Shown here one piece after another: positions 26,923 to 36,206 of a DNA stretch of 64,000 nt (positions within the stretch are counted from its first letter, which is position 1; every line of letters starts with the position of its first letter). The position numbers were made by a program, and so were the translations under genes. The stretch spans positions 62,001 through 126,000 of the forward strand of contig NZ_FQTY01000004.1 of assembly GCF_900128955.1 (NCBI RefSeq). Reading direction: 5' to 3'. Source of the DNA: Tissierella praeacuta DSM 18095. GTDB lineage: Bacteria > Bacillota > Clostridia > Tissierellales > Tissierellaceae. The notes beneath the pieces were generated by a model. The model did no database searches, was not told where the DNA came from, and saw only the letters and a program-made list of their open reading frames with translations.

Positions 26923-29335
26923 TCACTCCTAAATTATCCAATATCTTTCTCTCACGATTATGACATGTAAATAAAATAATCTGTCTTCCCTTACAAATGT
27001 CAACTAAAAAATTTATAATGTTTTCAAGTCTCATATCATCATACTGTGTAAAACAATCATCTAATATTAAGGGTAATTTATCACTTACCATAGAATTAAT
27101 TATACCAAATCTAAGAGAAAAGTATAATTGTTCAATTGTTCCACCACTTAAACTATTAAGCTTTATTATTTCCTTGGTAATGGGATTCTCAACACTTATA
27201 TTTAAAGATTCACTAATCTTGATATTATTATATTTTCCTCCTGTAATCTTTTGAACTACTTTGCTAACTTTTTCATTTATAGTTGGAGCAAACTGACTAT
27301 GAATATCCTTTGAAAGCTCCTCAATAGTTTTAGCTGCAAGCTCCAGGGAAGAATATTTATTCTCTAAAAATTCTTTATATTTCATCTTCCTATCAAGTTC
27401 TTCTTCTATTTCAACAAGTTTTTCTATTTTCATTCCTAAAATATTTAAGTTTTCTTCTACACCTTTTAATGCAATTTTTAAATCCACTATATTTTCATTT
27501 GATTTATCTATTTTATACATTATCTGATTTTTATCCATATTTCTATCAGAATTATAAATATCTAAATTAAATTTATCAACTTCAACAATTAATTCTTCTA
27601 TTGTATTCTGTCCCAGTACCTTTTGAAGCACTGCCTGTTTCCCTTCTAATTCTTTAATATTATTTTCCAATAAAGTCCGTTTGTCCAAGCCTTGACTAAA
27701 TTCATTTATATCCTTAACATTGTTTTCATCAAATATTTCTTTAATTTTATCTAATCTTTCTTTTTTATTAAATTCACTTTCAAAAATTTTATCCTTTATA
27801 GAATTTTGTCTATTATCCAGTTCATCATATAATTCTGTCTGCTTATTTTTTCCATAAAACTCAATTTGTAATGAATCTAATAATCTTTTAAATTCTAATT
27901 TGTTTACAATATTATATTTCTCTAGAATAGTCTTTTTAGATTTTTCTATTTCCTCTATTCTAATCTGTCTTTCCTTTTCTCTAATATATATAGTATCTAT
28001 TTGAGTTTTTATATTGTCCATTCCTAATTTAATTTCTTTAGTTTTAATAAAAAAACAAACTAACAAACCAATAGGTAATATTAATGAACTAAATAGTATA
28101 TATTTTTCTAAGGTTATCCCTATTATCAATATAACTATGGATAATATAATCATAGCTGGATTTATTATTTTATATTTAAATAATTTATTATCAAAATCCT
28201 TATAATCTCTCTTTAAAAACTCTATTTTATTATCTTCCTTATTATATATGATTTTATTTTTTTCCTCTTCCATCTCCTCATAATTAATATAATCTATACC
28301 TACTTCTTCCAATTTTTCCTTATGGTAATCATTATATTCTATATTACCTATATCATTTAACTTATTTTGTATGCTTTCCAGTTCTAGTTTATATTCAGCT
28401 ATACCTCTATCTATAAAATCAATTGAATTATTTAAATTGATACATTCTTCATATTGTACTAAGGACATATTAGCATAGGGTAATAACTTTTCTATCTTCA
28501 TTTTTAAATTTGCAATCTCATCTGATAATATCTTAGATTCTTCCAATGTTCTTACCTTTTCCAACATTTGAACTACTAATAGTTCTTCTTTTAAAGAATT
28601 TAGAATTTCCATCTCCATATTAAGAGCATTACTTAACCTTGCTTTTTCATTTAAATATATATTATAATCATCTTTTTCTCTGAGTATTTTTCTTTTTTCT
28701 TCTTGCAGTTTTTCTATATCCTTAATTGCTTTAGCATAAGGCTTCGTAGTTGCTCTATCAGTTCCAATTTCCATCATTCTTGTTTTTAGTTCAGATACTA
28801 CATTGTCTACAGATATATCGTCATCAAAAGAGGTGGTTACATTGATTAATTTTTCAGTTACCTCATTAGCCAATTTATCATCTATCTTACTTCCCAATTG
28901 TTTTATTGATATTGTATTTGAAAAAACCCTAGTATTAAATCCAAAAAAATGTATACCTGGCTGTAATATCCTCCCTACACCAACATCTATATCTTTTGTA
29001 ATGTCAACTCCCGTAGTTTCATCTAAGACTTTTGTACTTTCTTCTCCTTTAGTAAAATTTCTTTCAATTCTATATACTTTTCCATTATGTTCAATTCGTA
29101 TAATTCCAGCATACTTACTTTTATCCCATGGCTTATATTTTTCATATTCTTCTAAGTATAAAGTAGATTTTACATTTGGTCTTAGAAAACCATAAAACAT
29201 ACCGTCAATAAAACTATGTAAAGTAGATTTCCCTGCCTCATTCTCCCCATAGATTAGATTTATACCCTCTTCCAAAATAATACTTTTGTTTTTAAATTTT
29301 CCAAATCCAATTAAATTTAGCTCTTTAAGAAGCAT
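26897..29335 (-). CDS. YhaN-like SMC/SbcC family ATPase with a central membrane hairpin
   Basis: An 812-residue ABC-type ATPase of the SbcC/Rad50 superfamily. The N-terminus is MLLKELNLIGFGKFKNKSII with Walker A GENEAGKST (30-38). Long coiled coils (about 200-380 and 440-690) follow. The signature is LNSLSGGTIEQLYFSLRFG and Walker B is LPLILDDCFTQYDD. No CxxC zinc hook is seen. Instead the middle has two adjacent hydrophobic spans (about 392-409 and 412-431), as in Bacillus YhaN. It should work with the upstream Mre11-like nuclease at DNA ends, perhaps at the membrane. Its ATG is two bases after that gene's stop. Confidence 0.9.
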   Translation of the reverse strand: MLLKELNLIGFGKFKNKSIILEEGINLIYGENEAGKSTLHSFIDGMFYGFLRPNVKSTLYLEEYEKYKPWDKSKYAGIIRIEHNGKVYRIERNFTKGEESTKVLDETTGVDITKDIDVGVGRILQPGIHFFGFNTRVFSNTISIKQLGSKIDDKLANEVTEKLINVTTSFDDDISVDNVVSELKTRMMEIGTDRATTKPYAKAIKDIEKLQEEKRKILREKDDYNIYLNEKARLSNALNMEMEILNSLKEELLVVQMLEKVRTLEESKILSDEIANLKMKIEKLLPYANMSLVQYEECINLNNSIDFIDRGIAEYKLELESIQNKLNDIGNIEYNDYHKEKLEEVGIDYINYEEMEEEKNKIIYNKEDNKIEFLKRDYKDFDNKLFKYKIINPAMIILSIVILIIGITLEKYILFSSLILPIGLLVCFFIKTKEIKLGMDNIKTQIDTIYIREKERQIRIEEIEKSKKTILEKYNIVNKLEFKRLLDSLQIEFYGKNKQTELYDELDNRQNSIKDKIFESEFNKKERLDKIKEIFDENNVKDINEFSQGLDKRTLLENNIKELEGKQAVLQKVLGQNTIEELIVEVDKFNLDIYNSDRNMDKNQIMYKIDKSNENIVDLKIALKGVEENLNILGMKIEKLVEIEEELDRKMKYKEFLENKYSSLELAAKTIEELSKDIHSQFAPTINEKVSKVVQKITGGKYNNIKISESLNISVENPITKEIIKLNSLSGGTIEQLYFSLRFGIINSMVSDKLPLILDDCFTQYDDMRLENIINFLVDICKGRQIILFTCHNRERKILDNLGVNFNLINLS

Positions 29336-29337
29336 AT

Positions 29338-30423
29338 CTACTCCCTCTCCTCTAAGAGTAATTCTAATCCATAATATAATGCATTTTTTACTATGGGATT
29401 GTCCAAACCCTTTTCTTTCATAGAAATTATAAATCTACCAATTATATTATCTTTGTTTTCCCTTTCTATTTGCTCCAAGTCATAGTCCAAAATAGTATTG
29501 TCTATTAACTCTATATGATAGAAATTATCCTTTAAATCTCCATTTAAATCTTCAATTTTAATATTTCTTTGAATAAATCCACTAAGATTTATCCTAAAAA
29601 AATCTATTTCCCTATTTCCTACACTAATATTTCTTATATTATTAATTATATCAGGATAACCCATGTATTGATTAATCTTTATTTCTACTTCAAGAAATTT
29701 TCTTTTACTAAATGGGATAAACTCAAAGCCTAATTTTTTATTATCTATTGATCCTTCTATTATACATCTTTCTCCAAGTTCACCAAAATCCAAAGGCTCT
29801 GGACAACCACAATAGGCTATATTATCAAATATAATCTGTGGTTTGTGAATATGCCCCAATGCTATATAATCCATATTTAGATTTTTTAGTTCCTGAATAT
29901 TTAATGGCAGATAATTTGAATTATTAAATATATCACCATGAATCACCAGTATATTATTTTTTGTATCATCTACTTTACCTAAAGTACTAAATAATTTATT
30001 TTCACGAATTTCCACTGAATCCCAACTATAGCCGTATATCACCGTATTTAAGTTTTCAAATTCTTTTCTCTGAATTTCTTGGTTATTAAAAATAGTTACA
30101 TTTTTAGTCCATTCTACTCTATTATATAAGGAGTTTTTACCTTTAAAATCATGATTCCCAGCAGATATAATGATATTGATATCTTCAATAGTCCTAAAAG
30201 TATCCCTAACTCTAGTAATATCACTTATGGTAAAATAAGATTCTTCAAATAAATCCCCTGCAATTAATAGAAAATCTACTTCATTATCCTTAGCATAGTT
30301 TACTATTCTTTCGAAAGTAGACCATAGTTCCCTTCTTCTCTCTATTGCTTTTTCTTGTCCAAAAGAAACATTTTTAAACCTTAAACCAAGATGCAAATCT
30401 CCCGTATGAATAAACTTAATCAA
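29338..30423 (-). CDS. Mre11/SbcD-like exonuclease (YhaO-like)
   Basis: A 361-residue metallophosphoesterase-type DNA nuclease. The motifs are FIHTGDLHLGLRF, LIAGDLFEESY, ISAGNHDFKG, LVIHGDIFN and IALGHIHKPQ. The last 140 residues form the capping domain. Related proteins process DNA ends together with an SMC-like ATPase. The gene overlaps functionally and is 2 nt from the YhaN-like gene, matching the yhaO-yhaN order in Bacillus. The start ATG lies behind GAGGTG. Confidence 0.9.
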   Translation of the reverse strand: MIKFIHTGDLHLGLRFKNVSFGQEKAIERRRELWSTFERIVNYAKDNEVDFLLIAGDLFEESYFTISDITRVRDTFRTIEDINIIISAGNHDFKGKNSLYNRVEWTKNVTIFNNQEIQRKEFENLNTVIYGYSWDSVEIRENKLFSTLGKVDDTKNNILVIHGDIFNNSNYLPLNIQELKNLNMDYIALGHIHKPQIIFDNIAYCGCPEPLDFGELGERCIIEGSIDNKKLGFEFIPFSKRKFLEVEIKINQYMGYPDIINNIRNISVGNREIDFFRINLSGFIQRNIKIEDLNGDLKDNFYHIELIDNTILDYDLEQIERENKDNIIGRFIISMKEKGLDNPIVKNALYYGLELLLEERE

Positions 30424-30496
30424 AATACCTCACCTCTAAATTATGGTATTAAAATTATATCATATAATTATAAATAAATACTAATCAAAAAGAAAA

Positions 30497-30514
30497 GCCA
30501 GCTTAAAAGCTGGC
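30497..30514 (-). terminator. Terminator of the DUF3298 gene
   Basis: Stem GCCAGCTT / AAGCTGGC followed on the minus strand by TTTTCTTTTT, 8 nt past the stop. Confidence 0.85.
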
Positions 30515-30521
30515 GTAATAT

Positions 30522-31130
30522 TTAGGATATCATTATTCCCAAAGGACCATTTTCATCTATAATATCCTGTATTTCATATATGGAAATGGGGAAATATAGG
30601 ATTCCATATGAATAAGGTGCTATTTCATATTCTTGAAAAAATATAGTTAAAGATAAATCAGCTATATAAAAATCTTGATTAGGTTTTATAGATTTAAACT
30701 CTTCCAAAGTTTGAATATTTCTATCTTCAATTTGTTCTTCAACTTCTTCTGATAAAACCTTAATATAATTAGATTCTGGTTTAAAAAGGTCTTTTAATTC
30801 ATATTGTCTTCCATTCTTTATGTCAAAGGTCAATCCTTTAACTATTGTTAAACCATGAGCTCCACCAGAAAATGCATAATTTATTAAAGTTAATGAAAGT
30901 ATGCCTTTATCATTGTTTTTAAGTTCCCATGTGCCATTTATATATGTTTCTGGATTCTCATAATATCCTTGCTGAGCTATTTGATTATACATGGCTTCTA
31001 ATATTGAATTATTCATTCTATCCTCTACATATATATTTTCTAATCCATATATCTGAGGATAATATATTTCTAATCTATTCATATCTAGTTTTAAAGTTTT
31101 AATCTCAATAGGAAAAATGTTTTCAATCAT
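30522..31130 (-). CDS. DUF3298/DUF4163-type protein
   Basis: A 202-residue protein with the RsiV/PdaC-type C-terminal fold. Diagnostic parts are LINYAFSGGAHGLTIVKGLT, followed by FDIKNGRQYELKDLFKP and a late SLTIFFQEYEIAPYSYGIL. Related domains bind lysozyme (RsiV) or occur in exported cell-wall proteins. Here no signal peptide or membrane anchor is seen, so it appears cytoplasmic, which is unusual. The frame starts with GTG at 31139, but this overlaps GGAGTG; the ATG at 31130 (MIENIFPIEIKT) has the right spacing. Confidence 0.82.
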   Translation of the reverse strand: MIENIFPIEIKTLKLDMNRLEIYYPQIYGLENIYVEDRMNNSILEAMYNQIAQQGYYENPETYINGTWELKNNDKGILSLTLINYAFSGGAHGLTIVKGLTFDIKNGRQYELKDLFKPESNYIKVLSEEVEEQIEDRNIQTLEEFKSIKPNQDFYIADLSLTIFFQEYEIAPYSYGILYFPISIYEIQDIIDENGPLGIMIS

Positions 31131-31193
31131 AACTCTCACTCCTTTTTATTCATTAGTATAAAATATGCAGTATAAAGAAGTTAGTGATGATTT

Positions 31194-32129
31194 TTATAGT
31201 TTTAATAACCATTTTTCAATTTCCCTAGTAAATCCCGAGTTCGTTTTAACTGTCTTTGCAACTTCAATATATGACTTTATTGGTTTTTTATAATCATAAC
31301 TATCTATCCAAGGCAATAATGCACCCTTACCATAAAAATCATATAGTGAACTAGCTATATAGTATCCTATAGTATAAATATCTAATACTTCTGTTCTAGA
31401 ATAATTTATATTACCTTGCTTTATCCCTAATAGGAAACAATTTAAATCTCTAATTTTTTTATCTATTTTCTTTATTTTTTCCTTTGTGAGGGTTCCCACG
31501 GGATCATCTTCTTCCAAAATATTGCCATGCTGTATAAGACATGCTATTCCCTCCTCAAGTATCTTTCCTAATATTTCATAAACATATCTATTGTTAAAAC
31601 TAAGAACAAATAAGCTTTTAAGCCTATTTGTTAGGGGAATAGTTCTGCAATGAAATAGCTCATGACTTATTATCTTAACAAACTCCTGTGGTTTGTTTAT
31701 GTATTTTATATAATTAATAAATATATTCTTTCTATATACTGTAAACCCTCCATCTATTCCACCTGCATAAATATAAATATTGGGTTGAACCTTTATATCC
31801 TTTGGTATAAATTTATATACTTTATCTAATGCTTCATTTATAATCTTATGCTCATTTTCTTTTATATATAATATTTCTTTCTTGAGCATAGGTATATTTT
31901 CTTTTAATATATAAAAATCATATTTATCCTTATATCCATTATATTTTTTTAACTTTATTAACTCTTCTACTATCATTGATTTATTAATATATCTATTAAA
32001 ACTTCTTTCATGTTCTATAAGACCCTTTGTTCCCTCTGATTTTACAAACAAAATTAATTTATTATAATCAATACAATTATCTTCTAATATTTCTTCTAAC
32101 AATCTAATTCCTTCAATATTTATTTTCAC
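31194..32129 (-). CDS. HExxH zinc-metallopeptidase-like protein (DUF2268/DUF5700-like)
   Basis: A 311-residue protein with a zincin motif VKIISHELFHCRTI (HExxH) and a downstream acidic helix KILEEGIACLIQHG that would supply the third ligand, as in gluzincins. Before the motif, IYIYAGGIDGGFTVYRKNIF resembles the edge strand found in putative zinc-dependent peptidases. No signal peptide or membrane span is clear, so it seems intracellular. The start is GTG, with GGGAGAGG as ribosome site. That site forms the 3' arm of a 14-bp stem (see 32136-32227). Its substrate is unknown. Confidence 0.75.
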   Translation of the reverse strand: MKINIEGIRLLEEILEDNCIDYNKLILFVKSEGTKGLIEHERSFNRYINKSMIVEELIKLKKYNGYKDKYDFYILKENIPMLKKEILYIKENEHKIINEALDKVYKFIPKDIKVQPNIYIYAGGIDGGFTVYRKNIFINYIKYINKPQEFVKIISHELFHCRTIPLTNRLKSLFVLSFNNRYVYEILGKILEEGIACLIQHGNILEEDDPVGTLTKEKIKKIDKKIRDLNCFLLGIKQGNINYSRTEVLDIYTIGYYIASSLYDFYGKGALLPWIDSYDYKKPIKSYIEVAKTVKTNSGFTREIEKWLLKL

Positions 32130-32135
32130 AAAAAA

Positions 32136-32227
32136 TCCTCTCCCAAAGCATTATAAGAAAAGCTTCTAAAATATTAAAAGTAGCTTTTCTATTCCTCATA
32201 ATAAATATATATGGCTTTGGGAGAGGA
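32136..32227 (-). promoter_or_regulatory. Nested RNA structure enclosing the ribosome site of the HExxH gene
   Basis: On the minus strand, TCCTCTCCCAAAGC (32227-32214) pairs perfectly over 14 bp with GCTTTGGGAGAGGA (32149-32136). Between them an inner hairpin AGAAAAGCT / AGCTTTTCT (9 bp) forms. The 3' outer arm is the ribosome site of the next gene and is followed by TTTTTT and the GTG start. It may be the terminator of the isochorismatase gene, a translational switch, or both. Confidence 0.6.
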
Positions 32228-32240
32228 GTATTCTTTATTA

Positions 32241-32789
32241 CTATTTAATTAATTTTGACAACACCTTAAACTCTGGAGTTCCTGACATCTTTAAAAGATC
32301 AAATACAATGGATTCCGTATTAGATATAACTGCTCCAACATCTTTGACTAATTCCAATCCATTTAAAAAGTTTTCCTTAGTCCTTGAACATACAGCATCT
32401 CTTGCAATAAATACTTCATAACCATTATCTATTAAATCTCTAGCAGTTTGAAAAACACATATATGAGTTTCCATACCTGTTATAATTACTTTTTTTCTGC
32501 CAGTTGTTTCCAATGCTTCTTTAACTTCATCTATATATGCAGTAAAGCTATTTTTTTCAAATATTTTTACATCACCTATAGTTTCTTTTATATCAACTAC
32601 CGTAGGACCTATTCCTTTAGGATATTGCTCCGTAACTATTATAGGTAAATCCATTTCTTTAGCAGCAGCAACTAATATCTTTGTACTATCAATTATTTGC
32701 TCCTTATGTTTCATTACGGAAGCTAGTTTTTCTTGAATGTCTATAATAAATAACACTGTATTATCTTTATTTAATGTATATTTTTCCAT
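32241..32789 (-). CDS. Isochorismatase-family cysteine hydrolase
   Basis: A 182-residue cytosolic alpha/beta hydrolase of the YcaC/nicotinamidase group. The catalytic triad is visible: FIIDIQEKL (Asp), KNSFTAYI (Lys) and GMETHICVFQTARDLIDNGY (Cys). Substrates in this family include nicotinamide, isochorismate and carbamoylated amines; the exact one cannot be told. AAGGAGTGATATA precedes ATG. It lies 16 nt downstream of the PfkB-like gene. Confidence 0.88.
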   Translation of the reverse strand: MEKYTLNKDNTVLFIIDIQEKLASVMKHKEQIIDSTKILVAAAKEMDLPIIVTEQYPKGIGPTVVDIKETIGDVKIFEKNSFTAYIDEVKEALETTGRKKVIITGMETHICVFQTARDLIDNGYEVFIARDAVCSRTKENFLNGLELVKDVGAVISNTESIVFDLLKMSGTPEFKVLSKLIK

Positions 32790-32805
32790 TATATCACTCC
32801 TTCAT

Positions 32806-33732
32806 CTAATAATTAATGGGATAAATCTCTATCTGACTCATAAATTTCTTTATATCACTTACTTCAACTTTCATTATATCATGCTCTAAATTAGATACAA
32901 TACTAAATGCTTGACCTAATCTTATAGTCATTTCAATATCATAATTTCTATTAATTCCTAAAGCAAATCCAGCTGATATGTAACTATAGCCCCTGAACTT
33001 ATTACCTAAATAAGGAATCTCTACTCTATAGCCCTTTTCTTGTCCAAGGACTAAACATCCTCTGTTCTGTAAATCTATAACTACAAATTCCACACCTCTA
33101 TCTAGAATATATCTGCCTGCTTTAATTATTTCATTCTCAAAATCTAAGCTTATTTTCATAAAGCCTTCAAGCTCTCTTTGATTAAGTGATACCATATAAG
33201 GAGCAGCATCTATTCCATGAAAAAGTTCATCTGCTCCCACATCTAATATAAACTTTTTTCCTTTTTTATTAGCTAATGTAATTAAATCAAAAAAAATTTC
33301 CTTTGGTACGCCTTGAGGAAGAAAAGAACTTAAACCACAAACAATACTACTATTTTCAATTAGCTTAGCATATAACTCATAGAAACTTACCACTTCTTCC
33401 CGAGTAATTCTTGGACCTTCTTCTGATATAATAGTATAAGCTTCTTCATCTTGCAATTTAATAACTGTTCTAGTCTCTTCTTTTATAGGTATAAATTCAT
33501 GAGCCATCTTCATTTCTGCTAATTTCCTATGAAAATGCTCTCCATTTATACCCCCAAGAAATCCAGTAACAAAAGATTTTTCGTTGAAAATATCTAATAA
33601 AATTGAAGTAGTAAAGGCTTTACCTCCAGGACTATAATCAAAAGACTTAGCTTTATTATATTTTTCTAAATAAATCTTATCCAACAAATAATTTCTTTCC
33701 AAAGTAGGGTTTAAATCTATGTTCAAAATCAT
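32806..33732 (-). CDS. PfkB-family sugar-kinase homologue lacking the catalytic Asp (probable pseudoenzyme)
   Basis: A 308-residue protein with the fold and order of 1-phosphofructokinases: LNIDLNPTLERNYLLDK, the sugar loop SPGGKAFTTSILL (usually GGKGxNxA), IISEEGPRITREEV, and a ribokinase-like middle. The GAGD motif holding the catalytic base is replaced by FRGYSYISAGFALG (residues 247-259; Tyr251 in place of Asp). The phosphate/sugar contacts near SLNQRELEG are also changed (normally KPNxxEL). The frame is intact and well preserved, with a good ribosome site, so it is probably under selection as a non-kinase or altered enzyme. It sits next to the alcohol dehydrogenase. Confidence 0.82.
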   Translation of the reverse strand: MILNIDLNPTLERNYLLDKIYLEKYNKAKSFDYSPGGKAFTTSILLDIFNEKSFVTGFLGGINGEHFHRKLAEMKMAHEFIPIKEETRTVIKLQDEEAYTIISEEGPRITREEVVSFYELYAKLIENSSIVCGLSSFLPQGVPKEIFFDLITLANKKGKKFILDVGADELFHGIDAAPYMVSLNQRELEGFMKISLDFENEIIKAGRYILDRGVEFVVIDLQNRGCLVLGQEKGYRVEIPYLGNKFRGYSYISAGFALGINRNYDIEMTIRLGQAFSIVSNLEHDIMKVEVSDIKKFMSQIEIYPINY

Positions 33733-33828
33733 CTATCTTACTCCCCTTTTTATAGCGAATAGTGGATAGTAACTAATATAAGCAAGGTATTAAAGTTATC
33801 TTTTTTCAATTTTCCCCATTCACTATAT

Positions 33829-34998
33829 TTATAGTGCTTTTTTATAGATACTTAATACATCTTTATAATCTAATGGTTTGAAATTGCCAACAGGTCCTTC
33901 TTTATATTCTATTACATCCTTAGCCATTATCTCAAGTTTGCCTTCATCTATACCAACTTCTTTAAGACTCATTGGAATACCTAATGATTTGAAAAACTGA
34001 CTGGTTTTTTCAATAGCTAATTTAGCTATTTTCATATCATCAAAATTAGAATCTATATTCCATACGTTTATGCCATATTCAACAAATTTCCAAAGATTAT
34101 CTTCATCTAGTACATACTCCATCCAATGAGGTGTCAATATGGCTAATCCAACACCATGAGTAATATCATAATATGCAGATAATTCATGCTCTAATGGATG
34201 GACTGACCATAGGGAGTCTTTCCCATATCCCAATAATCCATTGATTGCCAACGATGAAGCCCACATAAGATTTGCTCTTGCTTCATAGTTTTGTGGCTCA
34301 TCTATAGCAATTCCACCATATTTAATACAAGTTTTTAATATTGCCTCAGCTAATCTATCCTGTAAATATGCTCCTTTTTCATTACTAAAATATTCTTCAA
34401 AAGTATGACTCATAATATCTGCTACTCCAGATGCTGTTTGATATTTCGATACAGTATAGGTATATCTTGGATCTAAAATTGAAAATTTAGGGAAAAATCC
34501 TGGATGTCCAAAACCATATTTTTGATTAGTTTCCATATTAGTTATTACAGCACCTGCATCCATTTCCGAACCAGTGGCTGAAAGTGTAAGTATAGTACCT
34601 ATAGGCAAAACCTTCTCAATCTTAGCTTTACCAATAACTAAGTCCCATGGATTTCCCTTATAATAATAAGCTGCAGCTATGGCCTTAGAACAATCTATGG
34701 TACTTCCACCACCTACTGCTAAAATAAAGTCAATATCATTATCTCTACATATTTTTACACCTTCTTCCACTGACTCAACTCTTGGATTTGGTTCAATCCC
34801 AGAAAGTTCATAATACGGAATATTATTTTCTCTTAAAATCTTAACTACCTCATCATATATACCAGTTTTTTTTATACTTCCTCCCCCATAGGCTAAAAGT
34901 ACCCTAGAACCATGTTTCTTTATCTGTTTACCTAAGACTTCTATCTTTCCTTCCCCAAAGAAAACCTTTGTAGGAATATTATAGTTGAAATTAAGCAT
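33829..34998 (-). CDS. Iron-dependent alcohol dehydrogenase (butanol dehydrogenase type)
   Basis: A 389-residue group III Fe-ADH, similar to clostridial BdhA/YugJ. The N-terminus NYNIPTKVFFGEGKIEVLGK and the nucleotide loop LAVGGGSTIDCSKAIAAAYY are typical. The metal site uses Asp and His residues in ASGVADIMSHTFEEYF and VHPLEHELSAYYDITHGVGL. It should reduce aldehydes such as butanal with NAD(P)H and dispose of electrons. AGAGGAGATGATTAT precedes the ATG. It is transcribed toward the PfkB-like gene. Confidence 0.93.
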   Translation of the reverse strand: MLNFNYNIPTKVFFGEGKIEVLGKQIKKHGSRVLLAYGGGSIKKTGIYDEVVKILRENNIPYYELSGIEPNPRVESVEEGVKICRDNDIDFILAVGGGSTIDCSKAIAAAYYYKGNPWDLVIGKAKIEKVLPIGTILTLSATGSEMDAGAVITNMETNQKYGFGHPGFFPKFSILDPRYTYTVSKYQTASGVADIMSHTFEEYFSNEKGAYLQDRLAEAILKTCIKYGGIAIDEPQNYEARANLMWASSLAINGLLGYGKDSLWSVHPLEHELSAYYDITHGVGLAILTPHWMEYVLDEDNLWKFVEYGINVWNIDSNFDDMKIAKLAIEKTSQFFKSLGIPMSLKEVGIDEGKLEIMAKDVIEYKEGPVGNFKPLDYKDVLSIYKKAL

Positions 34999-35048
34999 AT
35001 AATCATCTCCTCTATAATCTTTTTCCTATTATTTATACCCAAATAAAA

Positions 35049-36029
35049 TTATTTTAATTTATAAAACAATTTTCCATCTCTCAATTCTTTACTCAGCTTA
35101 CCTGTATAATATAAATGCTCTAAATGTGACATTGCCTCTCCTGCTGCAAACCATTTCTGTGGAATAGGAAACTCATCCCAATCCTTAGCCCTTATGCTCC
35201 AATGCATCTTTGAAGCTATATCTCTAACAGTTGATTCTCCTTTCTTTAGAATATCAAGTATTTCACCAAGCCTTTCCTTATGATGAGCCATTAATTCATT
35301 AATCCGTCTAGTATGATCCCTAATTATATTCCTATGGGCTGAAAATAAATAGTCTATATCATAGGAATAGACCTTAGCTAAACTATTAAAATATATAGCC
35401 AAAATATTCTCATCAAATCCCCAAAAGGCAATATTTGGAGTAATTCTATCCAATATATGATCTCCGCAGAAAAACAACCTATGATTTCTCTCGTATAATC
35501 CAATATGTCCAGGAGTATGCCCTGGAATATCTATTACTTCAAAAAAATAGTTTCCTACTTGTATTCCTTTCCCTTCTTTCATAGGATAAAATTCTATAGG
35601 TTTCTTTAGACAATATTTATATCCTGGATGCTCAGAAAAAGTTACTTTATCTTTATCTAAATCAAATAAAACTTTAAACTCCTCAAATCTTTCCCAATAG
35701 GACATTGATGTCATTTCATTAATTAACCTTCCGTCTATTTCTCCAGCATAAATTTTTACCCCTGCATCTTTAAATATGGAAGCCATTCCCGAGTGATCCG
35801 CATGTAAATGGGTTATAAATAATTCCGTATCTTCTATATCTATATTAATTTCTTCTAACCCCTTGAAAAGTGCATCAATACATTCTTCTCTATTAAACCC
35901 AGTGTCTATTATTAGAGACTTTTCCTCTCCTTTTATTACATAAGAATTTAATGCCTTTAAAGGGTTATTAGGTAATACTACTTCTATCATATATATATCT
36001 TCATATACCTTTGTAACCAAATTCTCCAC
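35049..36029 (-). CDS. MBL-fold metallohydrolase
   Basis: A 326-residue metallo-beta-lactamase-fold protein. The metal motifs are LFITHLHADHSGMA (HxHxDH), DIPGHTPGHIGLY and FCGDHILD, with a late FSAHRN. A C-terminal winged-helix-like part (RLGEILDILKKGESTVRDIA) is seen in a subset of these hydrolases. The substrate is unknown. The GTG at 36029 is close to the ribosome site; a TTG at 36020 is an alternative start. It is divergent from the cis-prenyltransferase gene. Confidence 0.88.
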   Translation of the reverse strand: MENLVTKVYEDIYMIEVVLPNNPLKALNSYVIKGEEKSLIIDTGFNREECIDALFKGLEEINIDIEDTELFITHLHADHSGMASIFKDAGVKIYAGEIDGRLINEMTSMSYWERFEEFKVLFDLDKDKVTFSEHPGYKYCLKKPIEFYPMKEGKGIQVGNYFFEVIDIPGHTPGHIGLYERNHRLFFCGDHILDRITPNIAFWGFDENILAIYFNSLAKVYSYDIDYLFSAHRNIIRDHTRRINELMAHHKERLGEILDILKKGESTVRDIASKMHWSIRAKDWDEFPIPQKWFAAGEAMSHLEHLYYTGKLSKELRDGKLFYKLK

Positions 36030-36206
36030 CTCGCCTTAGTATATTAATTATATGATATTTATTTATATAGGAGTTGTCAAACAATTAATCATTTTTCCAA
36101 ATTTAAGATTTATCCAAATTAAGTAAATAAATCATTCCAAGTTTTTTATGAATTCTTTTATATTTATATGGAATACTAAATTTAACAAAATTTAGGAGGT
36201 AATAAT

